This document shows, piece after piece, positions 27,021-35,612 of a DNA stretch of 64,000 bases (positions are counted from its first letter, which is position 1; each line of letters starts with the position of its first letter). The notes under the pieces are model-generated. The model had not been told where the DNA came from and searched no databases. It was given only the letters and a program-made list of their open reading frames with translations. This DNA comes from JALOLG01 sp963776935 (lineage in GTDB: Bacteria > Actinomycetota > Acidimicrobiia > Acidimicrobiales > Ilumatobacteraceae), in the NCBI GenBank assembly GCA_963776935.1, contig CAVZOP010000003.1, positions 186,001 through 250,000 on the forward strand, written 5' to 3'. Made by a program: the position numbers and the translations under genes.

Positions 27021-27121
27021 CGCGCGGACAGAACGCGTACACAGATCGGCGGATGTTGGGGTCGGCGCGCGACACGCGCAGAACCCTTTGGTGTCTCCGC
27101 GTGTCGGCGAAGAGTGGGCGG

Positions 27122-27145
27122 CGTCTGCCCGGAGACGCGCGTCCG
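27122..27145. repeat. Dispersed repeat D, copy 1
   Basis: A 24-base segment containing CCCGGAGACGCGCGTCCG is identical at 29247-29270, and both are followed by YCAGCCRGCGATA and then a GACGG motif. The core GACGCGCGTC is a perfect palindrome. The upstream ~35 bases are also similar (TGTCTCCGCGTGTC-like). Confidence 0.7.
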
Positions 27146-27261
27146 TCAGCCAGCGATAGATGACGGAGGCCGGGCGTTATGCGGGCTATTCGGATGCCCG
27201 CCCGGCGGCGTCCGGACATCAAAAGCGCCGCCTCGGTCAGGCGAGCTCGTTCGTGGAAGCG

Positions 27262-27624
27262 TCAGATGCTGACGAACCGGTCGGCGTTCTCGATGAGCCG
27301 AGCGACATCGGGTGGTGTGACCCACTGTCCGCCGATCGCCGTCAGGTCTTCGTCGGTCGCCTCACGGGCGACCGCACATCCCTTTCAAACGTAGATCGGC
27401 AGGTTGTGCTGTTGCGCCTTGGCGAGCAGGTCGCGCACGGGTGGCACTCCGACGCCCTCCAGGCTTTCGCGCACGGCGGTCTTGAGCAGTTCGGTGGCGT
27501 CTCCGGCAAGTACGACGCCGACGTCGTGACCGACTTCCAGCGAACCGTTGACGGCGAGGTGAAGTGGAATCGAGGCCCGAGTCGGGTCGGAGGTGCCAGC
27601 CGTGGTCATGTAGAGCATCCGCAT
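27262..27624 (-). CDS. DsrE-family protein with in-frame UGA: candidate selenoprotein
   Basis: A 120-residue DsrE/DsrF-like protein if the UGA at 27387-27385 is read as an amino acid. The N-terminal part (LYMTTAGTSDPTRASIPLHL, VGHDVGVVLAGDATELLK, VGVPPVRDLLAKAQQHNLP) fits the fold, and the frame then reads IYV-UGA-KGCAVAREATDEDL and continues without a shift to WVTPPDVARLIENADRFVSI. Family members have Cys at the UGA position (YVCxxC), so the product would carry Sec-x-x-Cys, a redox motif. An 8-bp hairpin with loop CGUGA starts 10 bases after the UGA. Alternative: a TGC/TGT to TGA nonsense change, truncating the protein at residue 79. Start 27624 is the first ATG fitting the family; its ribosome-binding site is weak. 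Confidence 0.7.
27354..27374 (-). promoter_or_regulatory. Putative bacterial SECIS hairpin
   Basis: Minus-strand stem CGGTCGCC pairs perfectly with GGCGACCG around a five-base loop CGUGA. The loop begins 18 bases after the UGA, within the 16-37 window known for bacterial SECIS elements, and its second base is G, as the family rule (a G among the first two loop bases) requires. It overlaps the codons for Ala-Val-Ala-Arg-Glu-Ala-Thr, so the sequence is also coding. Confidence 0.6.
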
Positions 27625-27822
27625 GAGCAGAGCGTAAGCCCTTGTCGGTCGCCGCCGTGCCAAGAGCCCTCGAAGCGGGTGGCAGGCGGCGCAGGGCAGG
27701 ACGCGACTGCAACCGCGCCCGTGTAACGTGCGAACCGGCGATAGCGGATGGTCGCGACCTATTCCCGCGGATATCGGACGGGTTGCCGATTAATCCTCGG
27801 CGTCGGAGTAGTCATTGTCGGC

Positions 27823-28285
27823 ATGACTGCTTCTTGTCCGTTTGAACATCTCGCCCGGTTCGGGGTCCTGGTCGGCTCGTGGCGGCTCGAGGCGCACACA
27901 TCGCCGCACTGGCGTGGAACGATTCCTGGCGAGGCGACGTTCGAGTGGTTCGACAACCAGGCGTTTCTCATCCAGCGGCTGTCCGTGCCGCCGCCATTCC
28001 CAATCGGGCTCTACGTCATCGGCGGCCGCGAGGATGGCGACCACCCGGGCTCGGGGTCAGGCGACACACTCGCTCACTACTTCGACTCGCGCAACGTCGT
28101 CCGCGTGTTCAACACGTCGTTCGCCGGCGGCGTGTGGACCGTCTGGCGCGACTCGCCCGGGTTCGACCAGCGTTACGTGGGCCGGCTCGCGGAGGACGGG
28201 TCGCGGATCGACGGCAAGTGGGAGATGCGCAACGACGCGGGACTGGTTTGTCGACTTCCACCTCGACTACAGGCGCGTCCACTGA
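27823..28285 (+). pseudogene. DUF1579-like (lipocalin-type) protein, one frameshift
   Basis: FGVLVGSWRLEAHTSPHWRG, ATFEWFDNQAFLIQRLSVPP, LAHYFDSRNVVRVFNTSFAG and VWRDSPGFDQRYVGRLAEDG are typical of small lipocalin-like proteins that open with a 'GSW' strand. The last 15 residues (DWFVDFHLDYRRVH) are in another frame; a single shift near 28239 joins them. The protein would have 153 residues. The role is unknown. The start at 27823 has a weak ribosome-binding site. Confidence 0.6.
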
Positions 28286-28441
28286 CTGGGCGGTCGTCGA
28301 ACGACACGACCGTCGATCTGATCGGATCACCGTATGGCCGGCGGTACCGGACGCGACGAGGCGGTATTACCGGGCGCGCTCGTTCAGACAGTGATCCCGC
28401 GCATCCTCGTCGGCCGGGCGCCGTGGGGTCGTTCGCCCGTT
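28286..28441. repeat. Dispersed TTAxCGGACG-type repeats
   Basis: This gap contains GGTACCGGACGCG and GGTATTACCGGGCGCG, members of the short 'TTA/ATA-x-CGGACG' repeat family also seen near 540, 27770, 29280, 30205-30260, 42790-42840, 49470-49530 and 50070-50130. Confidence 0.5.
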
Positions 28442-29065
28442 TCATTCATTCCGGGTCCGGGATGGAGTGTCACCGTGCTTCCCTGCGCTCCAACCGTGAT
28501 CCGTCAGCAGCTCGCCGGCGCGAACCATCGGCTCCATCTCGAGCGGGGTTGCCATCGAATCGTTCCAACGATTGAACACACCGAACATGCACACCACACC
28601 CAGGATCTCGACGATCTCCTCCTCCGACCAATGCCGCGCGAGCTCGGTATACGAGGCGTCGGTGACGGCGTTCGGAACCGACGCCGCATCCAACGCGAAG
28701 CTGAGCGCCACCTTCTCGCGCTCGCTGAACAACGGGCTCGACTGGTGCTCGTAGATCGCCTGCATCTTCTCGTCGTCCACGCCCAGCCGCGTCGCGCTCA
28801 CCGCCGTGTGCGCCCGGCAGTACATGCACCCCGCAGCGAAGCTCGCCATGTGGGCAATCAAACGCTTGAACCCGACATCGACGCGACCGTTGGGATCGAA
28901 CACCGCCCGATTCAGCTGCACCACAGCACCCGCAATCGCTGGCACCCGCTGCATCGTCAACAAGCTGTTGGGCACAAACCCCAACGTCGTCGTGAAGTGC
29001 TCGAGCGTCGCCCGTAGATCAGGATCGGGGCACTCTTCCAGCGGGATCGGGGCCATACGCGCCAC
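28442..29065 (-). CDS. AhpD-like / carboxymuconolactone decarboxylase-family protein
   Basis: A 207-residue all-helical protein. FAAGCMYCRAHTAVSATRLG contains the AhpD-type C-x-x-C-x-x-x-H active site, which suggests peroxidase or disulfide-reductant activity. The rest (FVPNSLLTMQRVPAIAGAVV, SPLFSEREKVALSFALDAAS, TELARHWSEEEIVEILGVVC) follows the family. GTG at 29065 is preferred because AAGGAG lies five bases upstream; the frame is open slightly further. Both cysteines are present, unlike the DsrE neighbour's UGA. Confidence 0.82.
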   Translation of the reverse strand: MARMAPIPLEECPDPDLRATLEHFTTTLGFVPNSLLTMQRVPAIAGAVVQLNRAVFDPNGRVDVGFKRLIAHMASFAAGCMYCRAHTAVSATRLGVDDEKMQAIYEHQSSPLFSEREKVALSFALDAASVPNAVTDASYTELARHWSEEEIVEILGVVCMFGVFNRWNDSMATPLEMEPMVRAGELLTDHGWSAGKHGDTPSRTRNE

Positions 29066-29246
29066 AACAACTCCTTGCACCAATCAGTCGAACGGACAGA
29101 GTGTGCGCTCGACGCGTGCTCAAATCAATCGACATGTCCCACCTTGTGGAACGCCTCGTGCACCGGTCGTCCGGCGTTCTGGCCGAAGGCATGATGTTGG
29201 CGGCCGTCGGCGCTTCGGTGTGTCCGCGACCCGGCACAGTGGGAGA

Positions 29247-29270
29247 CGTCTGCCCGGAGACGCGCGTCCG
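29247..29270. repeat. Dispersed repeat D, copy 2
   Basis: Identical over 24 bases to 27122-27145, including the palindrome GACGCGCGTC, and followed by CCAGCCGGCGATAACGGACGG. Confidence 0.7.
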
Positions 29271-29357
29271 CCAGCCGGCGATAACGGACGGTCCTCGTCG
29301 CATGTGCGGCGCGATACTCGGATACCCCGCACAGACCACAAGAGCCACACTTGGGTC

Positions 29358-29577
29358 GTGCCGGAGCCAAGCGGATTCCGCGTTCGAGGAGCGGAGCAAT
29401 GGCGAGGTCGTGATCCGCCATCACGGTCGTGTAGCCACGATCCTTCGAGGTCGCAGGGCGGCGCTGTTTCTCGACGAGGCGACGACAGGTAATGTCCAGG
29501 AGCGGATGGCTCGTCTGACGGGGAACTACAAGCGCGGCAACGAGCGAGACAACGATCCCGCACGTGGGTGGGGTTGA
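29358..29577 (+). pseudogene. Short hypothetical protein, frameshifted
   Basis: GTG at 29358 starts VPEPSGFRV; after dropping one base near 29388 the frame reads EERSNGEVVIRHHGRVATIL then RGRRAALFLDEATTG and LTGNYKRGNER. The second part resembles a ~70-residue actinobacterial family of unknown function with an 'EVVIxHxGxxATxLRG' core. Without the shift the two parts lie in different frames. Confidence 0.5.
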
Positions 29578-29630
29578 CGAGTCCGACTGCCGGCGATGGA
29601 TGACGCGCCGCGGTTGAGGGTGGGGCGGCT

Positions 29631-30170
29631 TTATTCGGACGGTCGGGCGGAATTGTCGATCCGTCGTTGCAGGCCTGGTGGCCAGTGACACGCGTAGTGC
29701 CGCTGGAGGTCGTCTCGTCGCCAGTCCACGCCGGTGATGACCGCTCGACAAGATGCCGCGCCGCAGGTGCACTCCATCCGGAAGGTGGCGTCGTCGGAAA
29801 TCGTTCCGTAATCGATGGTGAGCTCGTCGCCTGGATCGACAGGCCGTCTCGTCACCAGCTCATAGGCGCCGACGGACCATATGTTCGGTTCGCAGCTGTG
29901 ATTGCCGTAGTGGGCGGTCGTCCCGGGTGGCAACACGATGTGCGTGTCGTCACCGACCGCGACCGTGTCGATGTAAACACCGTCGGCCGCGGCGGCGAAC
30001 AGGTGGTGGAGTTCGGCGGTACTGACGAGCCGCCCGCCGAGGCGGATCACGACGACGCCGACGTCCAGCCGGGTGGTCGCGAAGAGGCCGTCGCCAGCGA
30101 CGCGTGAGCGGCGGACCTCGACGCACGGATGAATCCAGACGTCGTCAGCTGGCTCGGCACCGCGATCCAT
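29631..30170 (-). CDS. SET-domain protein (lysine methyltransferase-like)
   Basis: A 179-residue protein with a complete SET core: VEVRRSRVAGDGLFATTRLD (SET-N), HYGNHSCEPN (the N-H-S-C pseudoknot that binds SAM) and DPGDELTIDYGT (second pseudoknot with the active Tyr). A post-SET cysteine cluster follows (CTCGAASCRAVI with an early C). This is the arrangement of protein lysine methyltransferases of eukaryotic type, found now and then in bacteria by transfer. The substrate could be a ribosomal or nucleoid protein. The frame is intact. It is isolated, with no partner gene. Confidence 0.85.
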   Translation of the reverse strand: MDRGAEPADDVWIHPCVEVRRSRVAGDGLFATTRLDVGVVVIRLGGRLVSTAELHHLFAAAADGVYIDTVAVGDDTHIVLPPGTTAHYGNHSCEPNIWSVGAYELVTRRPVDPGDELTIDYGTISDDATFRMECTCGAASCRAVITGVDWRRDDLQRHYACHWPPGLQRRIDNSARPSE

Positions 30171-30289
30171 GCGACCCAGTCAACCTGGGGCGCCGAGACC
30201 CGGCGTTACCGGACGCGTGGGGCGACGGGATATTCGGACGCGGTATTCGGACGCCCGCCGGGGCTTCGGTGCGCCCCGGCCTGGAGCAG
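30171..30289. repeat. Cluster of CGGACG-type repeats
   Basis: Contains GGCGTTACCGGACGCGTGG, then GGATATTCGGACGCGG and GGTATTCGGACGCCCGCC within 60 bases, the densest run of this repeat family in the window. Confidence 0.55.
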
Positions 30290-30745
30290 TCTCCGCTGAA
30301 CGGCGCCGCAGCTGCCGTCGCCGATCCCGCGGCGGTGTTGGCAGTCACGGCGCGGCGGAGCAGTCGTTCGTTTGTTTCGGTGACGGCTGCGAGGCCGATC
30401 ATCGCCGGGATGGTGAAGATCGCGATGGCGTCGCCGACGGAGAGGTGGGTGCCGGCGAGCCCGCCGACGGCGACGGGGGTGATGAGGAAGGCGACGCGCA
30501 TGCCGGCGGTCATCGTGCCGAGTCCGGCGCCTCGGCGTCCGAGGAGTCGGGCGGCGTCGTCGTAGAGCCTGGGCATGAAGGTGGCGACACCGATGCCGAC
30601 GAGGAGGAAGCCGACGATCGATGCTCGGTCGTTGGGGACGAGCGCAGCGATGATGACGCCGATGGTGGCGATTCCGAGGCTGAGGCGGTGCAACCCCGAC
30701 ACGGCCGAGGCGAACAGGTACGCATCCGCCCCAGACCTGGCGCTT
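30290..30745 (-). pseudogene. MFS transporter, C-terminal remnant
   Basis: The minus strand encodes only the last third of a major-facilitator transporter: four hydrophobic spans (LSLGIATIGVIIAALVPN, SIVGFLLVGIGVATFMP, AGMRVAFLITPVAVGGLAG, DAIAIFTIPAMIGLAAVT) with the loop RLYDDAARLLGRRGAGLGTM. There is no start or upstream part; it begins abruptly at ~30745, and the tail beyond 30340 is unlike transporters. A truncated remnant, probably left by a deletion next to the aldo-keto reductase gene. Confidence 0.6.
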
Positions 30746-30816
30746 GACTCCCGAGTCCCATGCAGGCGATCAAACGCTGTCGCCGATGGTGTTGCGGCTG
30801 CCGTAGGTTCGATGCC

Positions 30817-31837
30817 ATGGAGTACCGCACCCTGGGCAGCACCGGGACGATCGTGTCGGCACAGTGTCTCGGCGCGATGACGTTCGGCGACGAGAGCGAC
30901 GAGGAGACCGCGCATGCGCAGCTGGACCTGTTCGTCGAGCGTGGCGGGAACTTCGTCGACACTGCCGACGTGTATTCGCGTGGGCGCTCGGAGGAGATCA
31001 TCGGCCGGTGGCTGGCGGCCCGTCCCGGCGTCCGCGACCGGCTCGTCATCGCCACCAAGGGCCGCTTCCCGATGGGCGACGGACCGAACGACGCCGGCTT
31101 GTCCCGCACCCATCTGGGCCGCGCGTTGGACGCCAGCTTGCGTCGCCTCGGGGTCGACGCCGTCGATCTCTACCAGGCTCATGCCTGGGACCCGCTGACC
31201 CCTGTCGAGGAGACCCTCGGCTTCTTCGACGACGCCGTGCGCGCCGGAAAGATCCGTTACGTCGGGGTCAGCAACTTCGTCGGGCTGGCAGCTGCAGAAG
31301 GCCGCCTTGCTGGCCGGTGACGCAGCGCCGATCGTCACCCTTCAGCCGCAGTACAACCTGCTCGTCCGCGACATCGAGTTGGAGATCGTCGACGTGTGCC
31401 GCAACGAGGGCATCGGGATCCTGCCGTGGTCGCCGCTGGCCGGCGGCTGGCTGACCGGCAAGTACGCCCGCGACGAGCCACCGGCGGGCGCCACTCGACT
31501 CGGCGAGAACCCCGACCGCGGCATGGAGGCGTACGGTCCGCGCAACGCCCAGGAGCGCACGTGGCGGATCGTCGACGCCGTCCGCAAGGTGGCCGACGGG
31601 CGCGGCGTGTCGATGGCACAGATCGCCCTCGCCTGGGTGGCCGCTCGCCCGGCGGTGACGTCGGTGATCCTCGGCGCTCGCACCCTGGCCCAGCTCGACG
31701 ACAACCTCGGCGCCGCTGACCTGCGCCTGTCGGACGAGGAAACCGGATTGCTCACCGAGGTGAGCACCGCGCCGATCTCCGACTATCCCTACGGCCAGCC
31801 CGGCATCGACCAGCGCTCCCGCAAACTCGGCTCCTAG
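30817..31837 (+). pseudogene. Aldo-keto reductase, one frameshift
   Basis: A ~339-residue NADPH-dependent aldo-keto reductase (YghZ/Tas-like group) once one base is removed. MEYRTLGSTGTIVSAQCLGA, FVERGGNFVDTADVYSRGRS (catalytic Asp and Tyr), LVIATKGRFPMG (catalytic Lys) and DLYQAHAWDPLTPVEETLG (His) are in the first frame; KAALLAGDAAPIVTLQPQYN, IGILPWSPLAGGWLTGKY and VTSVILGARTLAQLDDNLGA in the second. An extra G in the run at 31281-31285 breaks the family NFVGWQLQKA. A short run is a usual site for sequence error. Confidence 0.88.
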
Positions 31838-32152
31838 ACCGCGATTTTACGGCGCTGTCGGGAATAAAGCCGACGACGGCGGCAGCGCACAGCGTCGGTC
31901 ATGCTACCGACATGAGCGGTAGCGGGATGTCTTGCGAGTCGAGACGAAAGTCTCTATGACAATCGGGCCAACTCGTCTTGCCTGGAGTGCGATGACGCAA
32001 TTTCGATGTCCAGAGCGACAACTGGCACTCATCGTTCGCGAAACCGGCTCGCTCGACAACGTCGATGATTGCGTCGACGGGGTGCGCTCGAGCGTGGTAT
32101 CGGTATGCCGGGTGTTCGATCATCGGACCGGTTCAGTGAGCGAGGAACCGCT
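31838..32152. other. Intergenic with small hairpins
   Basis: No gene seen. GTCGGTCATGCTACCGAC near 31895 and GCTACCGACATGAGCGGTAGC-like pairing just after form two small overlapping hairpins. Confidence 0.4.
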
Positions 32153-34525
32153 GTGATTCAGCGCACGATCTCGGTGCCGCCAGAGCACCTGTTCCCGCCG
32201 GACGAGTGGCGGATCGTCGAGGCGCGATGGACTCCCGGGTTCGCCGCCCGAGCCGAGACGGCGCTGGCGCTGTCCAACGGCTATCTCGGTGTCCGCGGCT
32301 GTCCGGACGAGGGGCGTCCAGTGCTGGCGCCGGGCATGTTCATCAACGGTTTCCACGAGACGTGGCCAATCATCCACGCCGAGGACGCGTACGGTCTGGC
32401 GCGCGTCGGCCAGACCATCGTGAACGTTCCCGATGCGACGATCATCGAGTTGTACGTGGACGACGAGCCACTGTTCTTACCGACGGCCCGAACACCCGAG
32501 TATCTCCGCGTCCTGGACATGCGCAACGGCGTCCTCACTCGGGATCTCGTGTGGGCGACGCCGTCGGGCAAGCATGCGCGTGTTCGCAGCACACGGCTCG
32601 TTTCCTTCGAGCACCGTCATGTGGTCGCCGTCTCCTACGAGGTGACCATGGACGAGCGCGCCAGTGATCATCCGCTCACGCGTCGTCAACCGGGCGAATC
32701 CCGTGGCGGAAGGTGCCGAAGCAGAGGGCGCCCGGAACGATCCGCGCCTCGGCACTCGGCTCGGTCGCCGCGTGCTCGACGCGCTCTTGGTGGAGCAGGA
32801 GGGAGAACGTCTGGTGCTGGGCTATCAGACGCTCCAAAGTGGGATGACGCTCGCCGTCGTCGTCGATCACGTCCTCGATGTATCGAGTCCGCACCAGGTC
32901 TCGGTGAACATTGACCCTGACGCGTCCGAGTTCGTCGTGGCTGTCGACGCCGAGCCCGGCCTACCCGTCCGGCTCGTGAAGTATGCCGCCTACCAGAGCT
33001 CGCGCAGCGTCGCGGTCGAGGAACTCGCCCGGCGGTGCCGACACACGCTCGGGCGCGTCACCGCGGCCGGCTTCGAAGCGCTGGTAACCGCCCAGCGGAG
33101 CTGTCTGGACCGGTTCTGGGATCGTGCCGACGTGACCGTAGAGGACACCGTCTGGCATCCGGTCCGAATTCAGCAGGCGGTCCGCTGGAACGTCTTCCAC
33201 CTCGCTCAAGCAACATGGCGTGCCGAGGGTGCCGGCATCCCGGCCAAGGGCCTGACCGGCGACGCCTACGACGGGCACTACTTCTGGGACACCGAGACGT
33301 GGGTACTGCCGTTCCTCGCCTACACGCAGCCGCGCATCGCACGGAACCTGCTCCGGTTCCGCCAGAGCATGCTGCCGATCGCGCGTCTGCGCGGGCACGC
33401 GAGCTCGACCTGCGCGGAGCCTTGTTCCCGTGGCGGACGATCCGCGGCGACGAGGCGTCGGCCTACCACCTGGCCGGCACCGCGGAATTCCACCTCAACG
33501 CCGACATCGCGTACGCGATCCGGCGCTACATCGACGTTCGCGGCGATCTCAGTTTCCTCGTCGAGACCGGCGCCGAGATCCTCGTCGAGACCGCGAGGAT
33601 GTGGGCCGATCTCGGCTTCTACGGTGATGACGGGCGCTTTCACATCCACGGTGTCACCGGACCCGACGAATACACGACGATGGCCGACGACAACGCCTTC
33701 ACGAACCTGATGGCTCGTCTCAACCTGCGCTACGCCGCTTCAACGCTTCGGCGCCTCGAGGCGGAGAACCCAACTGCCTACGCAGGAATCGTGGCCGAGG
33801 TGGTGCTCGATCCGTCAGAGCCCGACGAGTGGGAGCGCGCCGCCGATCAGATGTACGTCCCGCATGATCCGATCAGGGGGATCACACCACAGGACGCCAC
33901 GTTCCTCACCCACGAGCGATGGGACCTGGACGCAACGTCGCCCGAGAGGTTCCCGCTCCTGCTGCATTACCACCCCCTCACCCTGTACCGCCGGCAGGTG
34001 CTCAAGCAGGCCGACGTCGTAATGGCGATGTTCCTGCTCGGCAACGAGTTCACGATCGAGGAGAAGCGACGCAACTTCGACTACTACGACCCGATCACCA
34101 CCGGGGACTCGTCGCTGTCCGCCAGCATCCAGTGCATCGTCGCTTCGGAGATCGGCAACGAACACGCAGCATGCCGCTACTTGGACCTCGCGCTGCTCAT
34201 GGACCTGGCCGACGTCGCCGGGAACGTCTCACAGGGCGTGCACATCGCGTCGGCAGCCGGTGCCTGGATGGGCCTCGTCTTCGGCTTCGGGGGCGTCCGC
34301 GACTTCGACGGCCAGCTCACGTTCGACCCGCACCTCCCCCAGCGGTTCCGCTCCCTGGGCTTCTCACTTCGCTTTCATGACCGCCAGCTACACGTCCGGC
34401 TCGCCCACGACGTCGAGCACTTCGCGCTGATGGAAGGCGAACCACTCGAGATCGTCATCCGAGGCAAACCGCACCTGCTCACCACCGAGGCCGCCGTCGA
34501 AGTCGACCGACGGACAACGGGGTGA
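32153..34525 (+). pseudogene. GH65 glycoside phosphorylase, two frameshifts
   Basis: A ~790-residue member of glycoside hydrolase family 65 (trehalose, kojibiose or maltose phosphorylase). N-terminal beta-sandwich: ALSNGYLGVRGCPDEGRPVL; catalytic (alpha/alpha)6 barrel: GDAYDGHYFWDTETWVLPFL, LRGALFPWRTIRGDEASAYH, the general acid in GVTGPDEYTTMADDNAFTN, and LHYHPLTLYRRQVLKQADVV with phosphate-site residues. Shifts near 32661 and 33390 separate three well-conserved segments. GTG at 32153 follows GAGGAA. A beta-phosphoglucomutase usually accompanies these enzymes but is not adjacent here. Confidence 0.88.
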
Positions 34526-34723
34526 ACCCGGTCTCCGTGAACCAGTCCGAGCACTCACTAATGTGCGAACAGCCCGACCAGTTCGTCGACGTCATGGCGA
34601 CACCGTCCGCGCCCCCACAGCCCCGACCGATTGAGCCTCGCACGGTCGTTCACCTACCACTCCACGCTGTCACACCATCGGTCAGGGAATACCTCAGTCA
34701 GGGGATACCGAGGAGGTGCGGTG

Positions 34724-35105
34724 ATGACGATACGACTGCAGGCGACGCGACACGATTTGCAGTCCTCCGCGACAACCGGGATCATGGCGGCCCGAGCTGA
34801 CGGGCTGACCAAGATCTACGGCGAGGGAAACACACGGGTGGTGGCCCTCGACCACGTCGACATCGGCTTCGAGGTCGGCAGATCGACGACGATCATGGGG
34901 CCGTCGGGATCCGGCAAATCGACGCTGTTGCACTGCATGGGCGGGGCTCGACTCGGTCAGCGACGGCGAGGCTCGCGTCGGCGACACGGTCATCTCCGAG
35001 CTGTCCGACAAGCAGCTCACGCTGCTGCGCCGGCAGCGTCTCGGCTTCATTTTTCAGAAGTTCAACCTGGTGCCGACGTTAACCGCAGAGGAGAACATCC
35101 TCTTG
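34724..35105 (+). pseudogene. ABC transporter ATPase, N-terminal fragment
   Basis: The first ~127 residues of a MacB/LolD-type ATPase: LTKIYGEGNTRVVALDHVDI, Walker A GPSGSGKSTLLHCMGG, then (other frame, shift near 34945) LDSVSDGEARVGDTVISELS, LTLLRRQRLGFIFQKFNLVP (Q-loop) and TLTAEENILL. AGGAGG precedes the ATG at 34724. The LSGGQ signature and Walker B are absent: the sequence changes abruptly into a trypsin fragment after ILL, so this is a truncated gene joined to another. Confidence 0.75.
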
Positions 35106-35326
35106 CGCCGTGATCTGCTGTTCCTGAACGGCAACCTGAATGCCGCGGGGGAGACGGCGGCACGTGTTTCGGTGACTCCGGAGGCCCGGTCTTCGAGGGA
35201 TCGGGACCGGTCATCGTGGCTGTCTTCAGCTTCATGCAGGACCCCTGCCACAACATCGAAGGAAACGTAGGCCTCGACACGTTGTCGGCCCGGTCCTTCG
35301 TGGGGCAGTTCGTGGAGCTGCCCTGA
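35106..35326 (+). pseudogene. Trypsin-like serine protease, C-terminal fragment
   Basis: RRDLLFLNGNLNAAG, then (after a shift in the G-run near 35145) GDGGTCFGDSGGPVFEGSG and FSFMQDPCHNIEGNVGLDTL, ending SFVGQFVELP. GDSGGP is the catalytic-Ser motif of S1 peptidases. His and Asp regions are absent. The junction with the ABC fragment is at about 35100-35106, so two unrelated gene pieces meet here. Confidence 0.7.
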
Positions 35327-35612
35327 CGACGTCCGGCGCCCTTTGCCACGCACCTCTGGAGCCCAGACAGTGAATCGAACCCTGGACGACCCGCCCCGCG
35401 TGGCCGGGGCGTCCGTCGCCGGTCCGCTTCACGGTCCGGATGACCTGCAGCGCCATGTCCGAATTCGCGCGCCCGATAACGCGTGGCGTGAGACCTCTAC
35501 CGGGCGTCCGGGAAGTGCCGTTCCTGGCCACCCGCACGTGCACTGCGCGATGTCTGAATTCGCGTGGCCGCTACCGCCAGCCTCGGCGCGCCCCGGCGGC
35601 CTCCCGCTCCCG
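35327..35612. other. Repeat-rich intergenic region
   Basis: About 285 bases without a gene. It contains CGTCCGTCGCCGGTCCG and CGATAACGCGTGGCGTGAG, related in style to the CGGACG repeats, and precedes a 0.88-kb segment that is duplicated at 55.8 kb. Confidence 0.4.

Noticed and set aside
27160..27726. Plus-strand frame opposite the DsrE gene
   Set aside because: The minus strand carries a full-length DsrE fold with family motifs on both sides of the UGA; the plus frame has none.
35350..35395. A tRNA T-arm-like stretch on the minus strand (GGGTTCGATTCACTG)
   Set aside because: The T-stem has a mismatch, and no matching acceptor, anticodon or D arm could be placed at the right distance.
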